Below, in pieces: positions 16,008-24,002 of a stretch of DNA of 54,737 bases. The translations under genes and the position numbers were made by a program. Source of the stretch: Paenibacillus periandrae (lineage in GTDB: Bacteria > Bacillota > Bacilli > Paenibacillales > NBRC-103111); assembly GCF_022458865.1 (NCBI RefSeq), contig NZ_JAJNMU010000042.1:1-54737 (forward strand). Reading direction: 5' to 3'. The notes under the pieces are model-generated. The model was not told the DNA's origin. It was given only the letters and a program-made list of their open reading frames with translations, and did no database searches. Each line of letters starts with the position of its first letter. Position 1 is the first letter of the stretch.

Positions 16008-17252
16008 ATGTCATTTACAGAATTTAAGGCTATCCTCAAATCGGTAGGAATGGGATCGAAGAAAAAGATTGTATTAGAAATTAATGACGCGGAACTGAAG
16101 GGCAAATTTGATATTTTGGATGAAATGGTTGATACCCGGGTAGCGATCAGTATCAATGCCGAAGTTGTCCGTTTCAAAGTGCAGATTAATACGAAAACCG
16201 ATAAGCCGATCAAGTCCTATACGGTGGACGAAACTGGGATCGTCAGCGAGGTTAAGCCGGAAGGGGAGCAACTTGAAGCTGATCTTGACTTACCCAAAGA
16301 CAAGCTTGCGATTAAAAATGTACCAGAAGTAATTGAGCGTGAAATCGTAGACGATTTTATCCTTTCCGGTCTGGCTCCAATTTATGAAGATATGCGGTGG
16401 TACCCGGTTCAGCGCTGGATCGAACGTATTAACAATGGTGAAACGTATCTGAAAGTCGCCACTGAATCTGGTTTGAGCAGTGGCAAAGCCGTGGAGCTGA
16501 TCGATGAGTATCGCTCCCGTGTTGCCCCCTTGGCCGCCGCTTGGGACGAATGGAGAAAATCGAAAGCCGAGGATTCTTCTGAGCAAGATGAGCTAGATGA
16601 TGAACAGGAACATATAGGGCAACAGTCGGATCCGGGAGCAACTTCTGGAGAAGATGAAGATATTGAGATTATGGATGAATCTAACATGGCTCCAAATTAT
16701 GACGGGAAGCAAGTTATTATCGCTCAGCAAAAAGGCACAAATTGGGTTGAGTATGTTTTTCCTATCGTGGATGGAGAGGCAACTTACCCTAAAAAATATG
16801 TAGATGGTAAATGCGTACTTGGGATGAATGCTGACGAAGTAAGAAAAGAGATCGGAATTGCCCCGATAGGTGGATATTCACCAGGGCATATTCGTTACCT
16901 CATCGGTGAAATACTTGCTTTTGGTGGTGAGCTTCGTGACATTCCATTAGATCCCCTGGGTGATACTGATGGTGACAATGACGACCCCAATGACTTGGAG
17001 CATGACTCGAAGGGTGGCGGGGTTACCGAAACAAATTCAGACTCATTGGACCTCGATGCTTACATTTTGAAGAACAAGCCAAGCTTCGAAGACATTCCTT
17101 ATGATTTCCCAGCACTTCTGGAGCGTCGGAAAGGCGGAGAGACTTGGATGCAGATCGCGGCATCCATAGGAGTTACATCCGGCCAATTGGCTGCCGCATG
17201 GAGCAAATACAAGAAGCGTATTAAAGAAGAGCGCAGCAACGGTGCTGCTTAA
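16008..17252 (+). CDS. Hypothetical protein with two HTH-like modules
   Basis: 414 aa. N-terminal beta-rich part (about 1-75: KKKIVLEINDAELKG...), then one module RWIERINNGETYLKVATESG (about 130-165), an acidic linker, a middle domain, and a second related module LLERRKGGETWMQIAASIGV (about 370-405). Both have the pattern [hydrophobic]-R-x3-GE-[TW]-x3-[IV]-A-x3-G[LV], like the YLQ..ASGE..RI units in the gene at 17431. ATG 16008 preferred (GGAG upstream); a GTG at 15999 overlaps the stop. Confidence 0.65.
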   Translation: MSFTEFKAILKSVGMGSKKKIVLEINDAELKGKFDILDEMVDTRVAISINAEVVRFKVQINTKTDKPIKSYTVDETGIVSEVKPEGEQLEADLDLPKDKLAIKNVPEVIEREIVDDFILSGLAPIYEDMRWYPVQRWIERINNGETYLKVATESGLSSGKAVELIDEYRSRVAPLAAAWDEWRKSKAEDSSEQDELDDEQEHIGQQSDPGATSGEDEDIEIMDESNMAPNYDGKQVIIAQQKGTNWVEYVFPIVDGEATYPKKYVDGKCVLGMNADEVRKEIGIAPIGGYSPGHIRYLIGEILAFGGELRDIPLDPLGDTDGDNDDPNDLEHDSKGGGVTETNSDSLDLDAYILKNKPSFEDIPYDFPALLERRKGGETWMQIAASIGVTSGQLAAAWSKYKKRIKEERSNGAA

Positions 17253-17434
17253 TGGGTGAGAAGAAAATGCTGGATCTAAACAATCTCAATCATCAGCTTG
17301 TAGTGGCAGCACTAGACGGTATGGTCGAGAACGATGGTCTAACGCCTCATGCAGCCTTCGATGTGTTGGGCGATATCAAACGGAACAACTGGCACTCACT
17401 TGTTGAAATTAAGAGGGAGGTGCAGAGCGGATGA
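17252..17434 (+). CDS. Small hypothetical protein (60 aa)
   Basis: Acidic helical protein (LNNLNHQLVVAALDGMVEND). The ATG overlaps the previous stop by 1 nt; an internal ATG at 17268 is possible. ATGA overlap with the next gene. Confidence 0.55.
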   Translation: MGEKKMLDLNNLNHQLVVAALDGMVENDGLTPHAAFDVLGDIKRNNWHSLVEIKREVQSG

Positions 17435-18576
17435 TAGAGTATACACTGACCCCGGAAGAATTGGCTGCACTTAATCGGAAATATGCAGGTCCTCAGATAC
17501 AGAAATGGCAGCGATCTATGACACGTGAGGAGTATCTGCAAGCGATGTTTGATGGAAAGAGTAGCGCAGATATTATGCTAAGTTATTTTAACAATGACCC
17601 TCAAGAGTTGAAGAAACAACTCAGAGAGTGGGGATTGAGCCAAGAACAGGAGAGAAGGGAGCTGGAGGAATTGGGGCGGATAACCAAACCGATTGAAATG
17701 ACACGTGAGCAATATCTGCAACGCCGGGCTTCGGGTGAAGGAAGAATGCGTATTAGTCGATCGCTTGGTGTTGATAACAAACGGTTCTACGCACTTTTGA
17801 CTGAATGGGGTTTGCGGGAAAAGGACGCAGAGGAATGGGCTATAGAGCTACTGATCACGCAGAGTGATGAACAGTCATCAGAAGAAATTATGCCTGAGAC
17901 GCAGCAGGGGAACACGGAGACACTGGCAGAGATTGGGGCTGAGCAGGAGACTGCAAACCTGCAGACCGATCTTCAGAAATCGGAACAGGAGGCAACCAGT
18001 ATTCTGGAGCGTGACCGTAGGATTTCTGAATTGAATGGGCAGATCAATGATTTAGAAGCCCGTTACCAATTCGACAAGGAACGAACACTGAAGCTTGAGG
18101 GGGATGTCGAACGACTGGTCCGCAGGCTGGAAGAAGAGGAAAGGGAAACGAAGCATCTGAACGAACTCCTGAAAGGCGCAGCCATCGTCGCCGATCAGGC
18201 TGGTGCTCGGATCAACGAATTGGAGGAGGAACAATGCGCTTTGCTGGCAATAATCGATGCCGCTTCCGAAAATGCGGCTGATCCTGTAGTGATTATTCGT
18301 GTGCCAATTACTGCCGCCATGCAGCCGATTCAGCAGCGCATCGGTGTTTATAACGGCATTGATTTATTTGAAAGTGCTGTTGAAGCTGCGGAGCTTGATC
18401 GTACGCGAGTCATGAGTGAATTGTTTGCTCTGGTCCAGAGAGTTGCTGATTACGTGACGTCGGATCTCGTGGAATTGATCCCTGGTGAAGATGTTTCGAA
18501 GTATGTGCAGCGCTTTATGGCCTACCACAATGATCAGCATATAGAACGGATGAAGATAAAGCAGCAGGCGGGGTGA
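17431..18576 (+). CDS. Hypothetical protein with tandem HTH-like repeats and a coiled coil
   Basis: 381 aa. Two tandem units start MTREEYLQAMFDGKSSADIM (about 30) and MTREQYLQRRASGEGRMRIS (about 90), each ending in EWGL; then an acidic linker, a long coiled coil (about 195-270) and a helical C-terminus. The repeated units resemble helix-turn-helix segments, suggesting multivalent DNA or protein contact. No family function known. Confidence 0.65.
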   Translation: MIEYTLTPEELAALNRKYAGPQIQKWQRSMTREEYLQAMFDGKSSADIMLSYFNNDPQELKKQLREWGLSQEQERRELEELGRITKPIEMTREQYLQRRASGEGRMRISRSLGVDNKRFYALLTEWGLREKDAEEWAIELLITQSDEQSSEEIMPETQQGNTETLAEIGAEQETANLQTDLQKSEQEATSILERDRRISELNGQINDLEARYQFDKERTLKLEGDVERLVRRLEEEERETKHLNELLKGAAIVADQAGARINELEEEQCALLAIIDAASENAADPVVIIRVPITAAMQPIQQRIGVYNGIDLFESAVEAAELDRTRVMSELFALVQRVADYVTSDLVELIPGEDVSKYVQRFMAYHNDQHIERMKIKQQAG

Positions 18577-18581
18577 ATCAG

Positions 18582-18812
18582 ATGCGAAATACTTTGGGGG
18601 ATTTAAATAATCATTTGTTCGCTCAATTAGAACGGTTAAGTGACGAGGGTCTGACCGGCGATAAGCTGCTTGAAGAGATCAACAGGGCAAAGTCTGTTAC
18701 AAGCGTGGCATCTCAAATCATAGCCAACGGTGCTCTTGTACTGGAAGCGAGAAAGCTCGTTGACGACAGGATGAATGCGGACACAACTATCCCGAAAATG
18801 CTGGAGGGTTGA
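18582..18812 (+). CDS. Small conserved phage protein
   Basis: 76 aa from the ATG at 18582 (GGGGTG 6 nt upstream; GTG 18573 is an alternative). LGDLNNHLFAQLERLSDEGL and EEINRAKSVTSVASQIIANG match a short helical protein seen widely in phage early or middle regions; role unknown. Confidence 0.7.
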   Translation: MRNTLGDLNNHLFAQLERLSDEGLTGDKLLEEINRAKSVTSVASQIIANGALVLEARKLVDDRMNADTTIPKMLEG

Positions 18813-18814
18813 CT

Positions 18815-19462
18815 GTGAAACATCATTTCAAGCCTGATCAGATTAATTTCATAATCGAAAACGTTAAAGAGAGTAGTAACGCCAATTTAACAGAATTATT
18901 CAACAAAAATTTTGGTCTGAGTTTACGTGTTGCTCAGATCAAAGCGTTTAAAAAGAATAATCAGTTAAGTAGCGGATTGACTGGGAGATTTGAGCCCGGG
19001 CGCACACCTTTTAACAAGGGGAAAAAGAAGGATTGGGCTGGCGGTGAAGCCACTCAATTTAAAAAAGGTCACAAGCCACACAATTATGTGCCTGTAGGTT
19101 CAGAAAGGATCAACGGTGATGATTACGTAGACGTCAAGATCGCCGACCCAAACAAGTGGCGAGGAAAACACCAACTTGTTTGGGAGAAAAATAATGGACC
19201 CATACCGAAGGGGTACGTAATCATTTTTGGTGACGGAAACCGACGCAATTTCGATCCGAACAACCTGATTCTTATATCGCGTGGGCAACTCGCCATAATG
19301 AATAAAAACGGTCTGATTCAAAACAACGCAGACCTCACAAGAACCGGTATTATTATGGCGGACATTTACCGAAAGATCGGGGAAAGGAAGAGAAGTAAGC
19401 GCAGGGGCAGGCGTAGCACGGACAGCAAAGGATATTTTGAGGAAGGAGTATCAACCGAATGA
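18815..19462 (+). CDS. HNH endonuclease (free-standing homing-type)
   Basis: 215 aa. N-terminal helix-turn-helix-like part (FIIENVKESSNANLTELFNK), a Gly/Lys-rich middle (PGRTPFNKGKKKDW), and an HNH core: KHQLVWEKNNGPIPKGYVII then GDGNRRNFDPNNLILISR (about 108-155). The last His of the classical motif is not evident. Such proteins nick or cut DNA and are often mobile. GTG 18815 is preferred (GGAGGG 6 nt upstream); a TTG at 18809 overlaps the previous stop. Confidence 0.85.
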   Translation: MKHHFKPDQINFIIENVKESSNANLTELFNKNFGLSLRVAQIKAFKKNNQLSSGLTGRFEPGRTPFNKGKKKDWAGGEATQFKKGHKPHNYVPVGSERINGDDYVDVKIADPNKWRGKHQLVWEKNNGPIPKGYVIIFGDGNRRNFDPNNLILISRGQLAIMNKNGLIQNNADLTRTGIIMADIYRKIGERKRSKRRGRRSTDSKGYFEEGVSTE

Positions 19463-19548
19463 TCGAGACTATAGTTATCGCTGCTAATGTCGCCTTTTTG
19501 TTGACACTGGCTTTGGATGCCGCAATTGAGGAGGGATCAACCAAATGA
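19459..19548 (+). CDS. Very small membrane peptide (29 aa)
   Basis: MIETIVIAANVAFLLTLALD then an acidic tail: one transmembrane helix. GAAGGAG upstream; ATGA overlaps on both sides, which argues for real translation. Confidence 0.55.
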   Translation: MIETIVIAANVAFLLTLALDAAIEEGSTK

Positions 19549-19739
19549 GTCAACACAATTTAGGGCATGGTCCTATCGTATTACAGCAACAAGATGACGG
19601 GTCATTCCAACTCAGAGATAATCTATCGCGGTTATGGTGCGCTTGCGGACAACCGGCAGTCCATCGTTTTAACCAAGAGTTACCACCCAATCAATTCAAA
19701 TGCATCAAATGTGCTTTAGGGGAGGCAGCAGGCCAATGA
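19545..19739 (+). CDS. Small zinc-finger-like protein
   Basis: 64 aa with CAC and CIKC pairs in the C-terminal half (about 32-57), a likely zinc site. ATGA overlap with the neighbours; GAGGAGGGATC upstream. Confidence 0.6.
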   Translation: MSQHNLGHGPIVLQQQDDGSFQLRDNLSRLWCACGQPAVHRFNQELPPNQFKCIKCALGEAAGQ

Positions 19740-20185
19740 AGGCTATAACGATATGGCAGCCATGGGCGACGCTGGCGGCGCTTGAGGAAAAGGGGAACGA
19801 GACTCGCGGATGGGCCACGAAGTACCGCGGCCCAATTGCAATCCACGCCGCCAAGTACATTGACGGGGAAGCATGCGAACGGGAGCCGATCAAATCGACG
19901 CTGGCGAAGCACGGTTATACGGCAGACAATCTGCCTACTGGGGCGATCGTTGGGTTTGCGAATTTGGAGGAGTGCTGGTCGATCGGAGAGGATTATCAGA
20001 GTGGCATGCCGATCCTGTATAACGGAGAGGGCGGACGCACGAAGCTGGTCAACTCGACAGAGGCGGAGTTTGGGTGGTACGCGCCTGACCGCTTCGCTTG
20101 GGAATTTGCCGACGTTAAGCAACTACCAGAGCCGATCCCGGCCAAGGGACAGCAAGGATTATGGAACTGGGAGGTTTCCCAATGA
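19736..20185 (+). CDS. ASCH-domain protein
   Basis: 149 aa beginning MKAITIWQPWATLAALEEKG, with a central RGPIAIHAAKY and GAIVGFANLEECW, and DRFAWEFADV near the end: the ASCH fold, related to PUA, which binds RNA or modified nucleotides. Role in the phage unknown. Start overlaps the previous stop. Confidence 0.85.
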   Translation: MKAITIWQPWATLAALEEKGNETRGWATKYRGPIAIHAAKYIDGEACEREPIKSTLAKHGYTADNLPTGAIVGFANLEECWSIGEDYQSGMPILYNGEGGRTKLVNSTEAEFGWYAPDRFAWEFADVKQLPEPIPAKGQQGLWNWEVSQ

Positions 20186-20272
20186 CAGAACGAGCGGAAG
20201 TATTAATTTCAGGGTGAAGATCGGGCAGCACAAGCAGCGGCAGTAAAAGAGGGATACCACTTTTTAACATAG
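20182..20272 (+). pseudogene. Probably frameshifted small gene
   Basis: The ATG overlaps the ASCH stop and reads 11 codons to a TGA at 20215. In the +1 frame from 20207 the sequence continues naturally (FQGEDRAAQAAAVKEGYHFL) to TAG at 20270. A one-base change near 20206 would restore a protein of about 30 aa. It could be real decay or a sequencing error. Confidence 0.4.
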
Positions 20273-20287
20273 GACGGTGTATAAGGA

Positions 20288-20440
20288 ATGAAACCCGATG
20301 AAAAGAATTGCCCAGAATGCGGTATAATCCTTTGCCAGTTGTGCGAAGAAAAACATGCAAAGCTTGTTATTGTTAATTCCAAGAACGGTAACCGCATGAA
20401 AATATGTACAGATTGCAATGAGGAAATGGGATTTAAATGA
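20288..20440 (+). CDS. Small Cys-rich protein (50 aa)
   Basis: CPEC, CQLC and a later CTDC give three C-x2-C pairs, a probable zinc-binding ribbon. Ribosome site is weak (AGGACGGTG). Function unknown. Confidence 0.55.
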   Translation: MKPDEKNCPECGIILCQLCEEKHAKLVIVNSKNGNRMKICTDCNEEMGFK

Positions 20441-20466
20441 TTAACTTATAGAGTGGGGGAATACCC

Positions 20467-20781
20467 GTGAACAACCCGGAGGATATTGTAGAAGTGTATC
20501 AGTCACTATTAAAATATTTCGATAGAAAAGGTTATATTGTCGCAACGCCTGACGGAAAAATCCAATGTATTGAACTATCCAACGCACCAATGAACCATGT
20601 CCGTATTCAATTTACAGCAAAAGTAGAGGGTGCTAACGAAATAGAACGGGGAAAATTCGAGGTGTATGGAATTCTGCAATTCGAGTTAGGCAAAACGGTA
20701 GAAACGGACCCAAAATTCGCAGATCAGATCATGAACGATATGCAATATTTTATGGAGCATTTTGAAGGAACAAGAGAATAA
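20467..20781 (+). CDS. Hypothetical protein
   Basis: 104 aa from GTG 20467 (GTGGGGGAATACCC upstream). Alpha/beta composition with DRKGYIVATPDGKIQCIELS and an antiparallel beta part. No family recognised. Confidence 0.6.
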   Translation: MNNPEDIVEVYQSLLKYFDRKGYIVATPDGKIQCIELSNAPMNHVRIQFTAKVEGANEIERGKFEVYGILQFELGKTVETDPKFADQIMNDMQYFMEHFEGTRE

Positions 20782-20825
20782 AACAAATTCCCCAGCGTGT
20801 GCCTTGGTCGGAGGCGCTGGGGAAT
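20779..20825 (-). terminator. Leftward-facing intrinsic terminator
   Basis: A perfect 11-bp stem (ATTCCCCAGCG at 20787-20797 with 20815-20825) has an A-rich 5' flank but no T-run on its right. Read on the minus strand it is a hairpin followed by TTTGTTTTATT, so it would stop antisense transcripts rather than the early operon. Confidence 0.55.
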
Positions 20826-20869
20826 AACCATTCTCATCACCATAATACCATAAGGGGCGGTGTTGAGGA

Positions 20870-21565
20870 ATGGCGGATCAAGATGTAATCAATTCCTTTT
20901 TCAGGGAAACGGTATGCGGGAATTGTCCAGGAACCTTATGGGGTGAAAAAAGCATATGCCGAGTCCATGAAAAATCGATCGGTCTTATCGAAAGTTGTGA
21001 GCAATGGAAGGGCAAAAAAGTTGGAGAATCTAAGCAGCAGCTTGAACTATTTGATATCAGCCCAGCCATTGAAATTATTCAGCGTGTTGAGCAAGAATTG
21101 AAGGATTACAGCTGGATGAGGCGGGAGATCCGGCGGCTTCAGATTAAAATTGACCAGGCTCTGCAATCCACGCCAGATACTTCGAATCGGCTTGTATCCA
21201 CGTATGGAATTGAGGCAGCTATGCCTAAGGCTCAAGGTAAACGCCTAACCGAGCTGACTGTAGATGAAAAGCAGTATGACCGCATGGTTAAAAGACTCAA
21301 TAAACTGAAAACTCAAATCGAAAATATAGATATTGCTTCCGAAAGTATAACGGATGAGAGGGAAGTCACTGTGCTTGAATGCATTCTTGATGGGGTAAGG
21401 ATGAACGAAACTGCGTTTCATGTAGGGATATCAAGAACCTGGTTAAATGAAATCAAACACGAAGTCATCCGTAAGATGGCTTGGATCATGTATGAAAAAG
21501 AATTGAAAAACGTGGTGTACGTTTCTAACAAAATGCACACTTTGGACGCTTCGGACGGGATTTGA
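20870..21565 (+). CDS. Cys-cluster/HTH protein, probable late regulator
   Basis: 231 aa. N-terminal cysteines CGNCPGTLWGEKSIC...C (about 16-43) suggest a metal site; a helical middle (60-160) follows; the C-terminus (about 170-215) reads as a sigma-like or ArpU/RinA-like helix-turn-helix (EREVTVLECILDGVRMNETA; VGISRTWLNEIKHEVIRKM). As the last early gene before a terminator and a strong promoter, it is best explained as the activator of late transcription; this is inference. Confidence 0.7.
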   Translation: MADQDVINSFFRETVCGNCPGTLWGEKSICRVHEKSIGLIESCEQWKGKKVGESKQQLELFDISPAIEIIQRVEQELKDYSWMRREIRRLQIKIDQALQSTPDTSNRLVSTYGIEAAMPKAQGKRLTELTVDEKQYDRMVKRLNKLKTQIENIDIASESITDEREVTVLECILDGVRMNETAFHVGISRTWLNEIKHEVIRKMAWIMYEKELKNVVYVSNKMHTLDASDGI

Positions 21566-21621
21566 TGGTTGGTCGATGGAAAGTGTATACTCAGTACAGG
21601 CAATTAAATATGCAAGGCACA

Positions 21622-21649
21622 GGGCGCAGGTTATGCGTTCTTTTTTTAT
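21622..21649 (+). terminator. Terminator of the early operon
   Basis: Stem GGGCGCA/TGCGTTC (7 bp with two G-U pairs, loop GGTTA) followed by TTTTTTTATT, about 60 bp after the late-regulator gene. Confidence 0.75.
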
Positions 21650-21651
21650 TC

Positions 21652-21680
21652 TTGACGAGAATGCATGTTCGCAGTAAAAT
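21652..21680 (+). promoter_or_regulatory. Strong SigA-like promoter for the structured RNA / late region
   Basis: TTGACG (21652-21657), a 17-bp spacer and TAAAAT (21675-21680) directly follow the early terminator. Predicted start is near 21687, just at the left arm of the 16-bp stem. Confidence 0.75.
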
Positions 21681-21686
21681 GCCCTT

Positions 21687-21965
21687 ATACGTATTTAGTT
21701 ACTAAGTACGTAAGCTTTTAAATGCACGAGCACACCAAGGGCGGTTTTGAATACCTCTGGATTTGAGGATAGGAATATTTGGAATCGCTGCCGCTCCATA
21801 GACCCCGACGGAACTGAGGCTTGCGCGATCTGCGCACGGCGACGTGAGGGAGTGGGTGGGTTGCCGTAGGCGGTTTTTAAAACACCGCTTCAGTAACTAA
21901 GTACGTAGAATAGACGATTATCACAAAGCCCCACATGCCTATATAAGGCGTAGGGCTTTTTTGTG
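21687..21965 (+). ncRNA. Candidate structured RNA of unknown class
   Basis: No ORF on either strand. TACGTATTTAGTTACT (21688-21703) pairs perfectly (one G-U) with AGTAACTAAGTACGTA (21892-21907), closing about 190 nt. Inside are AAGC/GCTT (21712-21715 with 21887-21890), CCTC/GAGG (21755-21769), TGCGC/GCGCA (about 21821-21835), CGGCGAC/GTTGCCG (about 21837-21866) and GCGG/CCGC (about 21869-21888). A promoter precedes it and an intrinsic terminator follows. The left arm can also fold with the adjacent ACTAAGTACGTA (21701-21712), so two folds compete. I do not recognise the class. Confidence 0.65.
21925..21965 (+). terminator. Intrinsic terminator after the structured RNA
   Basis: AAAGCCC (21925-21931) pairs with GGGCTTT (21953-21959), with an inner GCCT/AGGC stem, followed by TTTTTT. 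It ends the structured RNA or acts as an attenuator before the late genes. Confidence 0.8.
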
Positions 21966-22160
21966 TTCTATCTGTCGAATGATGGTGAACGGAGGTAAGG
22001 AGGGGCGTTCAAGTGATTGTGTGTTCGTCTTGACGGTTTTACTTTGGGCTAAATACCGACATTACACAAGGGGTTGTCCAAGAACGATTTGTGGATATAC
22101 GTCTGGATTAAAAAGGAAATAGTCGCCTGCTGTCGAAATGTGATGGTGGGGGGTGATACA
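21966..22160 (+). other. Gene-free stretch before the first late gene
   Basis: About 195 bp with no supportable ORF. A GGAGGTAAGGAGGGG purine tract (about 21992-22006) is not followed by a useful start. TTGACG at about 22030 lacks a -10 at proper spacing. Confidence 0.4.
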
Positions 22161-22340
22161 ATGGTGGCAGTAGTAGGGTTTGAAAATAGGAATTTCGATA
22201 CACTTGCCCGAGAGGTAAGTAAATATGCAGCGAGTATTCCTGCAGAGAAATTTATTGACATTAAGTACAGTAGTGCAACACTAGTAGTTGGCGTGTTTCC
22301 AGAAGTAAGTTACACAGCATTGGTAATATACAAAGAATAA
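22161..22340 (+). CDS. Cse60-like (DUF2758) small protein
   Basis: 59 aa from ATG 22161 (GTGGGGGGTGATACA upstream). EKFIDIKYSSATLVVG and YTALVIYKE follow the pattern of Cse60, a small sporulation-expressed Bacillus protein with homologues in phages. Family match is by eye; role unknown. It is followed by its own terminator. Confidence 0.6.
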   Translation: MVAVVGFENRNFDTLAREVSKYAASIPAEKFIDIKYSSATLVVGVFPEVSYTALVIYKE

Positions 22341-22350
22341 ATAATATGAC

Positions 22351-22380
22351 AAAAGCACCCTAACCGGTGCTTTTTATTTT
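22351..22380 (+). terminator. Intrinsic terminator
   Basis: AAAGCACC/GGTGCTTT stem (loop CTAACC) with TTTTTATTTT, after the Cse60-like gene and only about 17 bp before the ParB-like start. Confidence 0.85.
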
Positions 22381-22396
22381 GAAAGGGGCAAGTATT

Positions 22397-22933
22397 TTGG
22401 ATATCAGAATCGTACCTATCAATCAGATTAAAGCAGCTGCTTATAATCCACGTATCGATGTGCAGCCTGGCGATCCAGAGTATGAGCAGCTTCGCCGGAG
22501 CATCGTAGAATTCGGCTATGTGGAGCCTATTGTATGGAATGAACGAACCGGCAATATGGTTGGGGGACATCAGCGATACAAGATCATGGTTAACGAGCAG
22601 GAGCATACCGAACTGGCTGTGTCAGTCGTGAACCTGGATGAACAGCAGGAGCGGTTGCTGAATCTGGCGCTCAATAAAATTTCTGGACGCTGGGATGATG
22701 AGGCGTTGGCAAGACTGTTGGCCGAGCTGCAGGGGGATGGTACTGATCTGGATCTATCTGGCTTCGATGAGGGTGAAATTAATCGGCTGCTCACTGCTTT
22801 CGCTGAACCGTCCACTGATCAACTTGGCGATTTTCAGAACCGAGAGCTGGATGTAAGCGAATTTGACGAATCAAGGTTTGACTGCAAATGTCCAAGATGC
22901 GGCTTCGTATTTAATCAGGAGGAACCATCATGA
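22397..22933 (+). CDS. ParB-like nuclease-domain protein
   Basis: 178 aa from TTG 22397 (AAAGGGGC upstream). The N-terminal ParB/Srx-like domain has IRIVPINQIKAAAYNPRI, EFGYVEPIVWNE and MVGGHQRYKIM; the C-terminus has CKCPRCGF, a zinc knuckle. Phage proteins of this kind often sit beside DNA methyltransferases or terminases. Overlaps the methyltransferase gene by ATGA, so the two are coupled. ParB-domain proteins may be nucleases or CTP-dependent clamps; which applies here is unknown. Confidence 0.85.
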   Translation: MDIRIVPINQIKAAAYNPRIDVQPGDPEYEQLRRSIVEFGYVEPIVWNERTGNMVGGHQRYKIMVNEQEHTELAVSVVNLDEQQERLLNLALNKISGRWDDEALARLLAELQGDGTDLDLSGFDEGEINRLLTAFAEPSTDQLGDFQNRELDVSEFDESRFDCKCPRCGFVFNQEEPS

Positions 22934-23967
22934 GTCACTCTGCATGGGACTGGAAGCTTTCTGACCTTGCCAACGTTCAGCGGCATAACCGGACAGTGTT
23001 TTCATGCTTCAGTTGTGGTGGCGGCTCAACCATGGGTTATAAGCTTGCAGGATACGCGCTGTTGGGGAATGTGGAGATTGACCCACAGATGATGAAAATA
23101 TACAAGACGAATCACAACCCGCGTTTTCCCTTTCTGATGCCGATCCAGCAATTCATGGCGTTGCCTGATACGGAGCTGCCGAGAGAACTGTTCTGTCTGG
23201 ATATACTGGACGGTTCGCCACCCTGCAGCGTGTTTTCAACGTCGGGGGATCGGGAGGATAAATGGGGAAAGAATTTTAAGTTTCGAGAGGGGCAGGCAGT
23301 ACAGAGGCTGGATGATCTGTTCTTCGACTTTCTTGATGTAGCCGATAAACTGCGGCCTCGGGTGGTAGTGGCTGAAAACGTGCGCGGTATGATGATCGGA
23401 AAAGCCCGTGGCTTCGTCAGTCTTGTATTGTCGAGGTTTCGAAAAATGGGGTATAGACCGCAGCTGTTTCTTCTCAATTCGGCTACGATGGGCGTTCCTC
23501 AAAAACGGGAGCGTCTTTTCTTTATAGCGGCTAGAGAAGACCAGCAATTGCCGCAGCTGACGCTTGAATTCAACGAGTCCCCAGTGTTGTATAAGGATAT
23601 CCGCAGCGGGGAAGGAAAACCGATAAACCCAGCAAGCAAGACGTTCGAACGTTGGCAAAAGCGGCGACCGTCTGACTTAAGTATCGGTGATGTGACGGAG
23701 CGTGAAGAAGGCAAGATGAGCAACTTCAATACGATTCTGCTCAAGGATCAGAAGGTCGCAAACACACTTGCAAGCTCATCCGTTTTTCTGCGTACGGATC
23801 AGCCGAATCATATCAGCAATACTGATTGCATTCGAATGCAGACTTTTCCTGCTGATTATGACTTTATGGACGCCAATGTACAGTATGTTTGCGGTATGAG
23901 TGTACCGCCTTTAATGATGCAGCGGATCGCTGAGCAGATACATTCCCAATGGCTTAGCTCAAAATAA
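22930..23967 (+). CDS. Orphan DNA (cytosine-5) methyltransferase
   Basis: 345 aa. SAM motif I VFSCFSCGGGS (about 23-33), catalytic Cys99 in GSPPCS, ENV motif at 149-151, and motif VIII VPQKRERLFFIA (about 187). The target recognition region is short (about 205-290). No restriction enzyme gene is nearby, so the enzyme probably protects phage DNA from host restriction or marks it for packaging. Confidence 0.95.
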   Translation: MSHSAWDWKLSDLANVQRHNRTVFSCFSCGGGSTMGYKLAGYALLGNVEIDPQMMKIYKTNHNPRFPFLMPIQQFMALPDTELPRELFCLDILDGSPPCSVFSTSGDREDKWGKNFKFREGQAVQRLDDLFFDFLDVADKLRPRVVVAENVRGMMIGKARGFVSLVLSRFRKMGYRPQLFLLNSATMGVPQKRERLFFIAAREDQQLPQLTLEFNESPVLYKDIRSGEGKPINPASKTFERWQKRRPSDLSIGDVTEREEGKMSNFNTILLKDQKVANTLASSSVFLRTDQPNHISNTDCIRMQTFPADYDFMDANVQYVCGMSVPPLMMQRIAEQIHSQWLSSK

Positions 23968-23992
23968 AAAGGAGGGCGCGTCAACGCCCTCC
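23961..23992 (-). terminator. Leftward-facing intrinsic terminator
   Basis: Perfect 8-bp stem GGAGGGCG/CGCCCTCC (23971-23992) with AAAATAAAAA on its left. On the minus strand this is a hairpin plus TTTTTATTTT. The plus side lacks a T-run. Confidence 0.6.
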
Positions 23993-24002
23993 CTCACACC
24001 GA

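Noticed and set aside
21687..21965. GOLLD, ROOL or a group I intron
   Set aside because: The segment is about 220-280 nt, much shorter than GOLLD or ROOL, and there is no visible intron core or interrupted gene.
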